DNA of 64,000 nt. Origin: Oikopleura dioica. Its lineage: Eukaryota; Chordata; Appendicularia; Copelata; Oikopleuridae. The DNA lies in assembly GCA_907165135.1 (NCBI GenBank), contig OU015567.1, positions 6,825,001 to 6,889,000 on the forward strand. Direction: 5' to 3'. This document shows positions 30,245-43,700 of this stretch, in pieces; the first letter of the stretch is position 1; the number at the start of each line of letters is the position of its first letter. The position numbers and the translations under genes are program-made. The notes beneath the pieces are model-generated. The model had not been told where the DNA came from, searched no databases, and saw only the letters and a list, made by a program, of their open reading frames with translations.

Positions 30245-33200
30245 TGCAGATACAAGACTCTACACAAAATACCAAGTACCGCCGTACTGCGGAGTTCCCA
30301 AGTATGAACCAAACAAGGAGCTTTTCGCCAATCTACCAGGTGAAAAAGTTGAAGAAAACGAAAAGACTTGAATTGAGGAACTCCTAAATTCAACCAAACG
30401 AGCTAGTGAGTAGGTAGTAGTACTTTAAAAATTCCATGAAATTGCGCCTTAAATTCCATTTGGGGTCAAAACGGGCAAATTCGAAATCAAAACAGCCCCA
30501 ACCCTGCTGTATAAATAGCTTTAGAAGGAGCGTTGCGTAATAATGAAATGAATGAAATGCAAAAGAAACACTCTGTAGAAGTAGCAGCACTAACATCACT
30601 TCAGTACGAAGCCAGCACTCGCTGATACAGGAGATGACGCTAAGATACGAAGAACTCAAAACACAAGCAGAAACTAAAATCGCCGAAGCTCCAGCAAATC
30701 CGAGTTGGCTGAACAGCGAAAAGTGCGATCCAGAAGCTGGAAATTGCGCACCACAGTATCAGTCCATGCCAATCTCCGGCAAACCGTCTTTTGGAAGGCC
30801 CATTCCCGGAGGATACAGTAAGATCCGAAGATTTGGAAGATCAGCAGATGATGAGCACATGAGCCCAAACACTGTCAACAACTGGATCGGAAAGCAAGAT
30901 TTCGAAGTGATTGGAGAATACCTCCAGCGACTCAATCGTCTCGCTTACCAAAACAACAGCTTCGATCCAAACGTTCAGCAAGCGAATAAGAGTCCTTACG
31001 TCAACAACATCGGCACGAGGATCATCGGCGGTCAAGCTGCAAAAGAACATAGTTGGCCTTGGCAAGCGCACTTGAACATCTGCGGTCAGTGGTACAACGG
31101 CAAGAACGTCTGCCAAGTCTGCGGCGCCACACTCGTCTCGCCCAAGCATCTCGTCACGGCTGCCCACTGCGTGCCCGAAATCCACACTTCTTCTTCCGTG
31201 ATGCTTGGCTCCAACTCGAAATTCGAGGGAGGCAACATCGTTCTTCTCAGGTCGAAGAAGCGCGTCAAGTACGTTGCTGTCAGCCATTTTATCAGACATC
31301 ATAATTGGAACAAGCCAGAGCCTTACAACAATGATATCGCCATTGTCGTAATGGAAGACGAAGTCGAATTCACTGATAAGGTTTCTCCTATGTGTCTTCC
31401 TAAAGGAACAGGGTTGAAACAAGATTAACTGAATTCAGAGCATGATATTTTTCGATAAAGAGCCGACCCTAAATGAACCTGAAAATGATAGTTTTTCTTT
31501 TCAACCCAGGCGAAAGAGTCCGTTTGTTTTTCGGAAGGCACTCCTTGCGTGGCAACCGGATGGGGCCGAATCGATTCTCAAACCAACTCCTTCCCCGACA
31601 TGCTCCAGGAAGTCGCTGTCAAGGTAACTGCTCCGCAAGTTATTGTCACATTAAATAAACTCGAACAACCAAGATCATCGATCGCGAGCGATGCAAGCAG
31701 TTCCACGGTTACGATACAGTAACGGAGAATATGATCTGCGCTGGCTATGAAAACGGAGGGCGAGATTCGTGCTCTGGTGATTCTGGTGGACCCCTGGTTT
31801 GCCGACCTGGACCAGTGGGAACGCCATGGGTTCTGTATGGCATCATTTCTTGGGGACACGGCTGCGCTAGAAAAGGATCGCCAGGTGTTTACACGAATGT
31901 TCCGAAGATGATCGACTGGGTGAAAGAAAAGACCGGCTTGAAGCCTACTTATTCGATGGAAGAATGCTACTCCGAATCAATCAGAGAAAATAAACAAGTC
32001 AATCAAGCAGGAACCGATCTTAAACGACCATACGGAGAGTTGAACTGCGACTCGCCAAATGGCAACGGAGTGTTTCAAACCGACAGCGGAGTCTTCAAAA
32101 CTGCTAATTACCCGAAAAACTATCCGAAAAACCAAGTCTGTTCTTTTTGCGTCAAGCCAGCTCGCTCTGGCGGTTTTGTACAAATTGACGTCAACGAAAT
32201 CCAGTTGGACAGCAAGAAGAGCTGCGAGAAGAGAGGCGACTACTTACTAGTCGAACCAAAGGACAAAGAAGCGTACTACTTGTGTCACGTGAGAAGATCG
32301 AAGGACTATGTTCATACGATCATCAACTCTGGGCCTATTTGCTTGAGATTCGTTTCCAATGGCGAAGTCGAACGGTAAGAAAGATTTTTTTTCATCATTG
32401 AAAATTTTAAAGCGTTTTAAATTCGAGCTTCATTTTTATCAAAAAATCTTTCTCAAACTTAATTTTCAGCAGTGACCAAAACGGGGAAAGGACATTTAGC
32501 AATAGGTAAAAATCGAAATCCCGGCTAGAATCCCACAAAATGCCAATTTTTGGGAGCAATTAACACACACATCGTCATCTCATTACTAGATCGATTTGTT
32601 TTTTGCCGAAAGCTCGAAATCACAGATTAATCTTATTTTGAGCGTAGTTACGTCCACGGGCATTTTAACAAATTTACTTTCAGCGCTGGTCTGAACGCAG
32701 TTTACAAGCAAATCGACTCTCCACCAAGTCGTTGCGGCGGTGATATGGTTCAATCTCTCAATTTGGACAACCCAGAAGTGAGAATTACCTCCCTCGATTA
32801 TCCGGAAAAATACCTCGATAGATCAAGATCCAGGTAAAATTTCGACCACGAGCGATCCATTCTCATGCTTTTCTAGCTGCGCCTGGTTGATTAAGGTCCC
32901 CGATCACGTGAAAAAGCAAGGCTACAGAGTTCGACTCGACTTTAGCGTCCTCCAACTCGAGAAAAACAAGTTCAACGAAGTTTTCTGCGACAAATCGGAT
33001 ACGATTACGATTTATGCATCGAACACATGCGAGGAACGGTTCTTGAAACATCCTTTTTGATGATTTCATCGTTGATTTTCTTTTCAAAAACCACGAAAAA
33101 GCGCGAGTCAATGGCATCCGCGAAGATTCTCTACGAGCTGTGCGGCTTCTACCGGCCCAAGTATGTGCCGTACCTGGACATCAACTCGGCCTCGTTTTGC

Positions 33201-33275
33201 ATATTTTTCAACATCAACGGCGACACTTCAAAGAACGGCGCCGGCTTCGACGCCAAGGTCAAGCTCATCAAGTGA
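30245..33275 (+). CDS. Ovochymase-like secreted protease: trypsin domain plus two CUB domains
   Basis: Exons 30605-31422, 31510-31623, 31674-32374, 32470-32505, 32684-32833, 32877-33033, 33102-33275 all close in phase; a likely earlier exon is 30245-30339 and a signal peptide exon may start at 29758. Pro-region, then R|IIGGQ activation site, His in VTAAHC, Asp in NNDIAIV, Ser in [15 protein letters not shown] first CUB follows ([26 protein letters not shown]) and a second one (RCGGDMVQS to the C-terminus). Trypsin followed by CUBs is the ovochymase/oviductin layout, linked to eggs and fertilisation in other animals. Introns 31423-31509 and 33034-33101 only work as GA-AG. The first exons are uncertain. 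Confidence 0.8.
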
Positions 33276-34018
33276 TCGCAAGCAGCGGATCAAGTGAACG
33301 ACGACTAAACCTCAGCCTTGTCATGAACAAAAAAATACCCAGAATAGCCCAATTTTACAATTCTCCCGAGTTTTTCCGCGTAGTTTCATAACAAGGTGAT
33401 TATAACAGCTAAATCCCAAGCATTGAAATATCCTTGCCAGTGTTAAAAATCAAGAAAAATGTTGTTCATTTTTAAATTTTCATTTTTCAATGTTCGAATT
33501 TCAAAAAATTCGAAACTTTCGAAAGTTCCAAAGTTCTCCTTCAATACTTCTCCCAATCCCCATTTCGCGTCCTTGCTCTATCACCAATTTTTCATCCCTT
33601 GCCGAAACTATTTATATAAAAAAAAGTAAATAAAAATCTGATTGTACTTTTAGTACTAGAATCTCACTCAGTACTGTACATTTTTTCACGCCTCTGTATG
33701 ACCATGAAGAAAAATAAACATGTTGGACAGTTGTTTTACTAATTCCTGCGTTTCTCTTTTAGTTTTACTGTATTTTGCTAGAGATAAGAAAAATTAAAAG
33801 TTCAAACTTTGAAAAAAGAAGCCAGATCTAACAGTAAATATTTGAATGAATTCTTGTCTGCGAAGCCGGAACTATTGACCAGAACTATCGTTTTTTTGAA
33901 TTAATCTTGAGCTTAGTCTTGAAGCTTCCTCAAATGACAATAAAGAAATTCCGTCTTTTTTTCTATCTTTATTTGAGTAAAAACTACTGTAGTGTATTTT
34001 GGATACAGTGATGACTTT
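33276..34018. other. 3' flank of the trypsin-CUB gene
   Basis: AATAAA at about 33629 and again near 33713 are candidate poly(A) signals for the upstream gene. Nothing else is seen before the convergent gene ending at 34019. Confidence 0.5.
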
Positions 34019-34955
34019 CTAGCGCAGGTCTCTGTGGCGGTAGTAAGCTTCCCATGGAGTTTCAGGAGATTCAGGAGTCTTTTAAGGAATCAGGTTTTTC
34101 ATGGATCGAAAATTGACGAGAAAAGAACTGGCTCAAGTTCAAGGCAGCTGATTCTCTTTATGATTCCTTTCCATGGCGAGTCAGGAGACTGAGGGGATCG
34201 GGGGCTTTCTGGACTCCAAGGGTCCTGAAAATAGGTTTTTTGAGAAGATATCTTGTGAATTTAAGAAGTTTACCGCTGGTGACTCTGGCGAATAGATTCT
34301 TCTTCGCGCGTCTCTTCTAGCTTCGTCGTAGTGAAAATAGTCTGGCGAGTCCATCGAGTCCATCGGGGTCTCAGGAGAGTCCCAAGTTTGTCTCTCGGTT
34401 TTGCGATATTTACCAGCTTTTCCTCCTGCCGCTTGAGAGTCTGGTTGACTGTGATGTCGCTTTTGGTATTTTCCTGAAGCATGGCGCCCATTGGGAGAGT
34501 CGAGATGAGGAGGGGTGTCTTCCATGATTTCAAAACTCTTTTATACTTTTTGTTGTTGAAATTATAATATCAAAATTTTCCTAGATGTGGCGGAGTATCT
34601 AGATCGCCAGGAGTATCAAGATGAGCAGGGGTGTCAAGATGAGCTGGAGTGTCAACAAAGTGTCGTTCCTGCTGCCTCTCGTTTTCACCTTCCATCCGAT
34701 TTCCTGCGCGCTCGTCGTGAGTTCTCGCTTTCTTCTGATGATTCGACCTTCCTCCTTTCGGATTTTGCCTAGCCTGTCTAGTAGGAAGCGTCGTTGTTTG
34801 ATGTTGAGACGCACGAACTGCCGCTCCGAGGGCAACGGAAGCTAGAAAACGCTGTTACGAACTCTTTTCGACTCTTTTTACCTAAAACAGTCGCCAGAAC
34901 CTTCATATGAAAAAGTAATCAAAAAGAACGGAATGGATAACAAGAAGGCCGACAT
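34019..34955 (-). CDS. Secreted Asp-Thr/Ser-Pro repeat protein, 229 aa
   Basis: Five exons (34955-34889, 34841-34581, 34518-34274, 34224-34168, 34078-34019) total 230 codons. Signal peptide MSAFLLSIPFFLITFS, a basic Gln/Arg-rich middle (HQTTTLPTRQARQNPKGG), then repeats of the type DTPAHLD/DTPPHLD (five units near residues 105-130), followed by looser SPE(S/T)P units to the end (SPETPWEAYYRHRDLR). The frame is fixed by the repeats. Intron 34519-34580 works only as GA-AG, and the last intron looks like GG-AG. The donor of exon 1 is weak, so the signal-peptide link is less sure. Family unknown; might be an extracellular or house/tunic-type structural protein, which is speculation. Confidence 0.6.
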
Positions 34956-37788
34956 GGCTTCTTTTAAATATGCAGCGCGACAGGAGGTCCCTTCTATTCT
35001 ACTTTCGCTGGTCACCTGAAAGGATTAGCGAATGCACAGGGTTTTCCGCGTGCTTTTTCGAATACACATGCCAAGCCGGTCCAATGCTACTAGTTTGATG
35101 CAACGCATAAAAATGCTCGAGAAATGTAAGATCACGGTCGGTGAATTAATTTTCCCCGAGAATCCGAAAATCCATTTCCACTAAATTCTTTCCTGACAAG
35201 TTGTATTTCCTGCCTTTTCGAATCAAAACGAGCTTTTTTATTTTTGGATTTATTTTATTTTATTTTTGATAATTTTTATTGAGTTTTTTTTCACATTTTT
35301 TCAGACTTTTTCAAAGAAACACAAAAAAAGCTGGGGTGAAAGAATAAGGGGGTGTAAGACGACAAAGTGAGAGTTTTCAAAGTGGGTTTTTTTTAATTTG
35401 TTGTTTAAAATTGAAAATTTGAAATTTGAAATTTTTAGTAATCTAAGAAAATGAAACAAAATGAGATGTTTCTTGAGAGTTTTTTTTAACTTTTATCCTG
35501 ACGATGTTACTAATGTACAGTATTTACACGTCACATTACGTTTTGTTTTGGTTTTTGGTTTGTCGAAGAACAGCGTGAAAATTTCGAGAATGGACGGTGT
35601 GGATTTTTCACTGTAAAATAAGAGAGGTTGAAAACTGGGCAGCCAGGAGGGCTTAGTCTTTTTTTGGTAAGTTTGGGTTGGGTTTTAGTTAGTTGTGGTT
35701 TGACAGGAATGAAATTTCAGACATTTTTTGGACCGGCTGGTTCCTTAAATTATAATTATAGACCTAAATGAGAGCCTCATTTTTTTTATAAATATTGAGC
35801 GGAAAATACCAAAGTTTGAAAATTAAAAGTCCAGCGCCGATAATTCATGGACATTTTCGGCATTTTAATTATCGGCGATATACCCTTAATCACAGACTAG
35901 GGTGCTCGAAAATGAATTTAAGGTGGCATTGAACTTGGGAAATCATGAAAAAAAAAGAAATAAAAAGAAAGAACGAACGAAAAATGAAAAAAAGAGCGAA
36001 AAAAGAAGGAAAGAACGAAATGGTGGTTTTCAAATTTTAAAATTTTGAACGCGCGGTTGTTGAGGGGTTGATCAAAAGAGGGGAGAGGATGCTCCTAGTA
36101 GTAGCGAAAAACGAGAAGCTGGGAGAGAGGTCCCAATGACTGACTTGTTGATTTTCGGTTTGTGGCGCCAACAGAGCGAATTTGAATGTTGCGGGCTCGC
36201 TTCCGATTGGTCGCAATTAAAAGATAGGTAAAAACCAGTTGGTTCAGTAGTGTTATGTACAGTGTACACGGAAGACAGAGACAAAAGATAAAACTGCAAA
36301 AATAGACAAAAAAAAGGGGATGAACTCGTAAAATCCGAACGAGTCGAAAATCGAGCAAGAACGCAAATAGAAAAAAAAACCGCAGTCGATAGTCGCGCCA
36401 ATGGTGTATTGGAATTCCTGGCTAACACAGAATGAAAGAGAGGGATGGAAAGAGAGGGATCGACTTTTTGGTCGTCTAATACAATTCAGTAGAGCGACAT
36501 TTTGCCCGCTCTGCGGTCACATGGCAATTTTCCGTGAGCCTCTTTTTTCAATTTAATCGAGAGCGGCCCGGGCACGATGGATGAAACCTAAGAGGAGGGG
36601 TTTTTTTTCCTAAAGGGCGAACTTGAACTATGTTTCTTCCCTCCCTTTCTTTCTTGTGGCGGCCGCGAGGTGGCATGTCGTTTCTGTGGTAGATCGGAGT
36701 GGACCGTGGTTGAGATTTTTGCGGTCCTGCGCGGTGGCTAAACAACACTTGACCGGAACGGGCGCCTTGGATATTTGGTATTCTAGTACTAGTGCTACCA
36801 GTAGTCCCCGTTCTCTCTTTTTTCGCATCCCCTGGCGAGTAATTATAAGTGGACCCCCTCATTTGACAGTAATCCTAAGGGTGGTACGCCAGGTTTAAAA
36901 AAAAGAGAGCGTGGGAAAAATATTACCAGCACGGATAAACATACAAATCACCCAGGGGGAGGAGGAGTGATTGCAGGGGGAAAGAAATGGACCCTTTTCG
37001 CATTCCGATGCTCAACTAGTAGTACTAGAACGAGTGGTAAGCTAATGTTTACTGCGGCCGCGTAAACAACCCGGATTACGAGCTGGAAAATGATTCGCTT
37101 GGAGCAAAAAAAAGCAAAGATTGTAAGCCGATGTGTGAAAAACTAGGATTTGGGGAGGGATTTAGGGTGTACCAGGCTCAGGTGAAATTTGCGAAACCTA
37201 GTTCTACTTTTTTGCGAAAAATCAAAGACAGGATAAGAGGGAGAAGGTTTTCTTTTCGTGAAAGGAAGAAAATTGACAATTGAAAATTGAGCGCGTTCTA
37301 CACAGAAGCTAGGGAGGGCAAATTTTGTGGCGTTTTTTGATTGGCTGAAAAACCCCCATAAAACCCCACAAAATACGCCCCCCACTAGCAAAGAGAGAGA
37401 AGGACCCCGGGTGAGTGCTTTAGGTTTTTTCTCGTTGATAACAATTATAATAATAATATTTCGAGTTTTAGAGGTCAAGTTTGCTGTACTTACAAGATGT
37501 TTTTGAATTGCACGAGATCAGAAATCGCAGCCCACTTCCGGGGTCTCCCAAGAAATGAATGAACGATCGAATTAATTACAAAAAAGGGTTGAAAAAGAAG
37601 GATTCGAAGGATTCGAAAAAAAAAGAAAAGTTTGGGCGACGGGAAAAGAATCACTCTTTTTTTGGACTCCAGCTGGAGAGAAAAAAGAGGTGGGTTGATG
37701 ACAAGAAAATGTAGTTTTAGACGATACGATTTGAAGTGGAGAAAAATATTTAGAAGGGTTTGTTAGGTATCGCCGGTTGTTTTCTGTT
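34956..37788. other. Intergenic and RBMS 3' region, no gene seen
   Basis: About 2.8 kb between the divergent ends. It contains A/T- and G/A-rich low-complexity stretches (35930-36020) and short open frames with unlikely composition. Part is probably the RBMS 3' UTR. Confidence 0.45.
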
Positions 37789-40700
37789 CTATGCTACTTG
37801 TTGGTAGTAGATCGGCGGGATTGAGCTGGGGACGCTCATGACGGGTGGCTGGAGGGTGGCTTGCTGGGGGACGACGGATTGGACGGAATCGTCCATGCTG
37901 GAATTGGTCGTGTCCACCGAGGTGTCCATTGGAGGGCTCATGTCCTGAAGAAAGATGGTCAGAGAAGAGGCTTCGATATGTTATCCACCGAATGAGTATT
38001 ATTATTAAAATTATATAATTAAAAATAGCTAATTTAAGAAAGAAATACTTGTTGGTTTTATTATTTCATGAAATTTTGACACGAAAAAAAAAGTTCGAAA
38101 AAGCAACTTTTTAATCAACTGGGATAGCCAAAAAGCTGCCAAGAGAGAGAGAGCAAAGCAGTTGGTTTTGGTTTCCGTCTTGTTAACAAGCACAAGAATG
38201 GAACACCGGATAGTCGCAGCTTTGTCCCTTTGAAGCGGCAAGCGCATTCAATCGCGCAATGAGAAGGGCCAAGTTTCAACGATTCTGGCGTCGTTGATGA
38301 AAAATAGGACCCCTGCTAAGCTCGACCTTGGACATGAGGGAAAGGTTTGAAAAGATGCATCTGTCTTGAAAAAAGAAGCCGCAAACTCTTGAAACGGCCA
38401 TTCGGCGCATTCGTTGCGTAATGTGATCCAAATGACTGACTTGAGTGATTTGGAGTCAAGGTGTTGGCTTTTGGTAGCTGCTTTCGAAAGTGTGGCCCCG
38501 CGCCGTCCTCGAATCCGACTTGGGTTTAGCTCGATATTCAGTTTCAAAAGCGTTTCGGCGAATCAAAGACACCCGCAGCAAACCTGCTCGATCTCAGTTC
38601 TTGTTCTGCCAGTATAGGATAAATCATGGCCTAGCGAAAAAATTGGTCTTACCGCCAATAATAAACACCCATTTGGAAGAAAGTTTGGTTGATTGAATTG
38701 AGGATTTACCCAAATTTGGATTCGTTGTATCAGTTAGAGGGTAGGCAATTCACTCTTTGCCGAAAGAAGCTCGGAGTGGTGGTGCACTATTCTCATCCTT
38801 TACGGACGAGCCTAGAAGGTTTTTAAGGCCTTTTAGACAAGTTGGACTCCTTTCCCTCCAGAAAATAATGCACAAGACTAGACATAGGGCCCTTTTATGG
38901 TGTTTGGCTCAAAGCAGCTTTTGGCGGTGGAGCTTGGTGCAATTCATAAAAATTAAAAATATATTTTATGTGATAATAGAAAAACATCTGGATGAGGTGT
39001 TATTTTGAAAATAATACTGCCACTTTTCTACTTCTATGATCTTTTATAGCAAATAATGACAATTATATAATCACTCTGCTACTTTGAGAGAGCCTTAGTT
39101 TTAAAAGGAGCAAGTGCGAGTCCGGGGCAGTTTTTGCTCAACGGAATTTATTTCTAAGGTATTCGGCCAATAATTTCATGAGCATCTGACAGATGTCCGT
39201 ACAAGTATTCTAGTAATGCAACAGCAATAATTACATTTTTTCTCGGCATTCATGAAAGTGGACTCACCATGGGTTGGTAGGGGTTGTGCATCGCGTAGCC
39301 CATCGGGTAACCCTAAACACGGCCGTTTAAATGAAGCATATTTCGATGCTCTCAATTTCTAAAGCAGCTACTCCTTTGACACTTGAATTTTGAAAAATGT
39401 GATATCAAAGCTTTTATTAGAGCTAAATTGTAGAATGCATGAATATCCAAGTGCGGGCTGAGTGGCTGCACTTGTGTTTTAAAATTCTCCAGCTTCTTGA
39501 AATTACATTTTCCTGCAAAAGAATGAAGCAGCCTGCGTTTCTCGAATACGATTATAGAGATTATATTTATGGAAAGACAGTGAGGAATGATTGTAAATGC
39601 GATGCTAAATGAAACATGATCTTGACTCGTTTTGCTTGGGAAATTATTCGAGTGGAGGACTCTCGCCCAAGTGGACTCTCGCCCAAGTGGACTCCCGCCC
39701 AAAAGGACTCTCGCCCAACTTGGGCGGGAGTCCATCTTAGGCGAGAGTCCATGTGGTAATTTTCAACCATGAGAAACAGAAAGTTGGGCGAGAGTCCATC
39801 TTGGGCGAGAGTCCTCCACTCCAATTGTTAATGACTATTCAATGGCAAAAGAAAGCAATGAGCTGTATGTAATAAATATGCAATGTACTTTATATAAATT
39901 AAAGTTAGGGTTAGGGGCACTGGGCAAAATGACAGAACAACCTTACCCGATGGTAACCCTAAGTAACCCTAGACTAGACCCCGGGATCTTAGGACCTAAG
40001 GGGCGAAGCCCAGTGGTAAGGGCAATTAGATTTGATAATTTTGGCTGAAAAGAGGTGCAGTAGGACTGACCTTCTCTTTCAACCTAGTCGAGGATTAGCA
40101 CTTTTTTGAGGGTTCCAGTTTCGGTTTGTCCAGCAAGATAAGCGAAAGCATAAATTCTTTGATGTGAGAAAATATTGCGCTTCGCTAATAAAACTGGAAC
40201 TCTTAAAAAGTGCTAATCCTCGACTAGGTTGAAAGAGAAGGTCAGTCCCACTGCACCACTTTTCATCCGAAATTATCAAATCTAATTGCCGCTTACCACG
40301 GGGCTTCGCCCCTTAGGTCCTAAGATGCCAAGGTCTAGTCTACGGTTACTTAGGGTTACCTTCAGTTAGTAATTGACAGTTACCCTAACTAACCCTAGCC
40401 TATCCCCCTCGGGTAAGGTTGTTCTGTCATTTTGCCCAGTGCCCCCTAACCCTAACTTTAATTTATATAAAGTACATTGCATATTTATTACACACCGCTC
40501 ATTGCTTTCTTTTGTCATTGAATAGTCATTAACAATTGGAGTGGAGGACTCTCGCCCAAATGGACTCTCGCCCAAGATGGACTCTCGCCCAACTTTCTGT
40601 TTCTCATTGTTGAAAATTTCCACATGGACTCTGCCCAAAGGACTCTCGCCCAACTTGGGCGGGAGTCCATCTTGGGCGGGAGTCCACTTGGGCGAGAGTC

Positions 40701-43700
40701 CACTTGGGCGAGAGTCCTCCACTCAAATTATTCGATCTGGACTTGAGCTTGCTGGAATTGGTGCTGTTGATGGTGGGGCATTGGAATGTTCTCGCCCGGG
40801 GCAAGTACAGCGTCGCCCATGGGGTTCGGAAGGTGCTGATAGGCTGAAAAAGCGTGCTGGTCAGCGTGAGGGTGTGGGTGAAATCCAGCTTCGGCTGCTC
40901 CAGCGTCGAGAATTGGCGAGTATGAGGGATGCTGCTGAATAGGTAAGAAATGCGACTTGACCAAGGAAATCAAGGAGAAAAAAAAAACTGAAACGGCACG
41001 GAAACTTTTGGCAAAAAAAAGAGTAACTGAGTAAATGGAGGAATCGAGCCAGCTGCGCAATACAATAATGCTAATAAAGGACATGCACCTGCTGCATAAA
41101 AGTTACTGCTAGAAGTAGCTGGAAACAAGGTTTACCTGGGGGAGAACGTCGCCGGGGACTGGGAGTTGGAACTAAATAAGTTTGATTAATACAGTGGTTT
41201 AAAATTTTATTCAACGAATATTATATAAAATATTCTTCAATAAAAAATGTCTCGATACTTACAGGGGCGGGGAAGGCATTGTGCGGGTACTGGTAGGGGC
41301 CCACTGGCATGTTGAGGTAAGGAGCATGCATGGGCATGCCAGCCGGAAGGGCGAAACCGGGGAGGAAATGTTCCATCGCCATTGGCATCTGAAAAATCGC
41401 GTTAAATTTGAAATTTAAATAAACTCGAATTTTACATTTGAATAATTATGTAAAATTTCAAAGGTCAAAAAATGTTACCTCGTCGCGGCGGAAAGTGGTT
41501 GTGATGTTCAACTGGTGGTTCTTCTTTTTCTTCTGGCCGCCGTCAGCGAACTTGACGAGGAGTGGCTTCTGAAAAAACAGGTGATGAAAAAATTGAGCGC
41601 CAATTCTAGCGCCAGCAAATCTCAAATTATTACGTCGCGCTCGCTCTAATCGCATCGCTCTAATGATAATTTGCCTGCTCGTCGCTTGAAAATAACTTAC
41701 CCCCGACGGCTTGGTTGGATTCTTTGGGTCGGTGAGCGGGTGCCCGTTGAATTTGCCGATGACTTTTTCGCACTGAAAGTTTGTTAAAAAAATCCCCAGC
41801 GGGTTACGAGCGACTAACCTGTTCTTTGCCGTGCATGCGGGCGAAGCCGACGCCCTTAGAGCGGCCTTCAGTTGATCCTGGCGAGCCCTAAAGAAAACGG
41901 TAAGACTTGTCCTCCTCTTCAATCGTATCCGCTTGCGAAGTTCGCGATATTTACGAGAAAAGTACAATTGTCAAAGGTGAACTTTTGTGGCTTCTCCACT
42001 GCGCGCAGTGGAAATTTACATGTGGATAGGTTAATCTCGATTCAGTGTAGACCAAAATGTCGCGAAGGCAAAGGAAATCAAGTGTGCGGGAAGGAGATCA
42101 GCCTTCGCCTTCATCCCTTTATCGCCATTTTGGAACGCGAAATTAAGGAGGGCGCATGGACGATATCGTAATTATTGACGCCCTTCCAGAGTTCGACTCG
42201 ATTCTACTTTCAGTTTGAAAAAAGTTTACACTCGGGAGAAAACCTAGAACGGAATGATACGGTGTCCCGTTTGCGGATTTTACCGCTTATGAGCGTAATC
42301 CGCCGCAGTCTCTGGTGACCCCGACTCCTGTGACATCCGAGTAGCGATTATACTTGAAAAGGGTTTTTCTAACTTCGCTAAGTTGGTCACTTTCAATTTC
42401 AAATTTCGTCGAAACAAAAACAGTTGCTGTCTGATTTACAATTCAAAAAATATGCTACCACCAAAATATGCGAACACGTGAGAACTAGGGCTTATGGTTA
42501 ATTCTAGCGCCGCGCGCGAAATAACAATAAAACACAATTTTTTAAATATTTAAGAAAAAATACAATGTTTGAAAATTTTCAAATTTTGAATTTCGGGGAA
42601 TTTTAAATTGACTTACAGGGTGGCGGAGGATTCGAGTGGAGATGACTTCGCCATAAGGTTCGAGCATGTCGCGAAGGGATTTGTCGGAGATCCACTCTGG
42701 CAAGTTTGAGAAGTAGATATTTGTCGGATCTTCTTCTTGTTTCTAGAGGAAATTTTAAAATCTCATCCGAGGCATTTTTGCCGATCGGCTTTTTTAAGGT
42801 TTTTGATTGGGCACGCGACTATTTGAAGCCTTCTGATTGGGCGGGCGCCCTTTTAAACCATTCTGATTGGGCGTTTGCTTATTTTATGCGTTTTGATTGG
42901 GCGCGCGCCCCTATAAAACCTTCTGATTGGCTCGTGCCTATTTGAAGCATTTTAATTGGGCGCGCGCCTCTTTTAAGACTTTTGATAGGTCGATCGTAAA
43001 ATTGCTTACCTTGGCAAACTGAATCTGTATACCATCTTCTGCCAAGGTTTCTTTAGCGACGCGTGCATTTTCTGGGTCTTCGAAGTCAACGAAGCCGTAT
43101 CCTTTGCACTTGCCGTTTTCGTTGTCGACTATTGCCTTCGTGGAAACGATTTTGCCGAAGCGCTCGCACATCGTGTGGAGATCCTCGTCCTTTGTCTAAA
43201 ATCTCTATTTTAGGAGCTGGAAGAGAATCGCCGTTTTACAACGAGGGGTCAGCTTAATCCGCCTCAGTCCTACGGAGCGCGCGGTTAACCCCCCTCGCCG
43301 TGACGGAATGTTTATCGTTAGTTTTGCACGTTCTAGCGCGACTCACCTCAGCGCTGAGACCTCGGATGTACAAGTTTGTTTCTGAGAGCTTTTCTTGCTG
43401 CCCATGGACGTCGTGTGTGGGCGAGGCGTTTCCTACAACAGCGAGTTAAATTCAACAGTCGAAATCCAAGTTCCATGTCCTTTTGGGCTGGACTCGGCAG
43501 ACTGAGTCAGGGTTTTAAAGAGCTTAAATGAAAAGCCGCGTAGTGGCTATTTTAAAAACAAAGCCGCAGTTAAAATTATACATTGAGATCCGAACTTTAG
43601 CAAAGCCGCTTCGCGGCTTCGTCTTTAAAAAGCCGCTACGCGGCTTTTCATTTTTAGCTCTTTCAAACCCGACTCAGGTTTTCTACATAGGTTACCGAGC

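Noticed and set aside
30509-30518. TATAAATAG as a core promoter of the trypsin-CUB gene
   Set aside because: An in-phase upstream coding exon (30245-30339) suggests this lies in an intron; kept only as a possibility.
36623-36898. Plus-strand open frame in the RBMS 3' region
   Set aside because: No ATG at the start, odd composition and no splice context.
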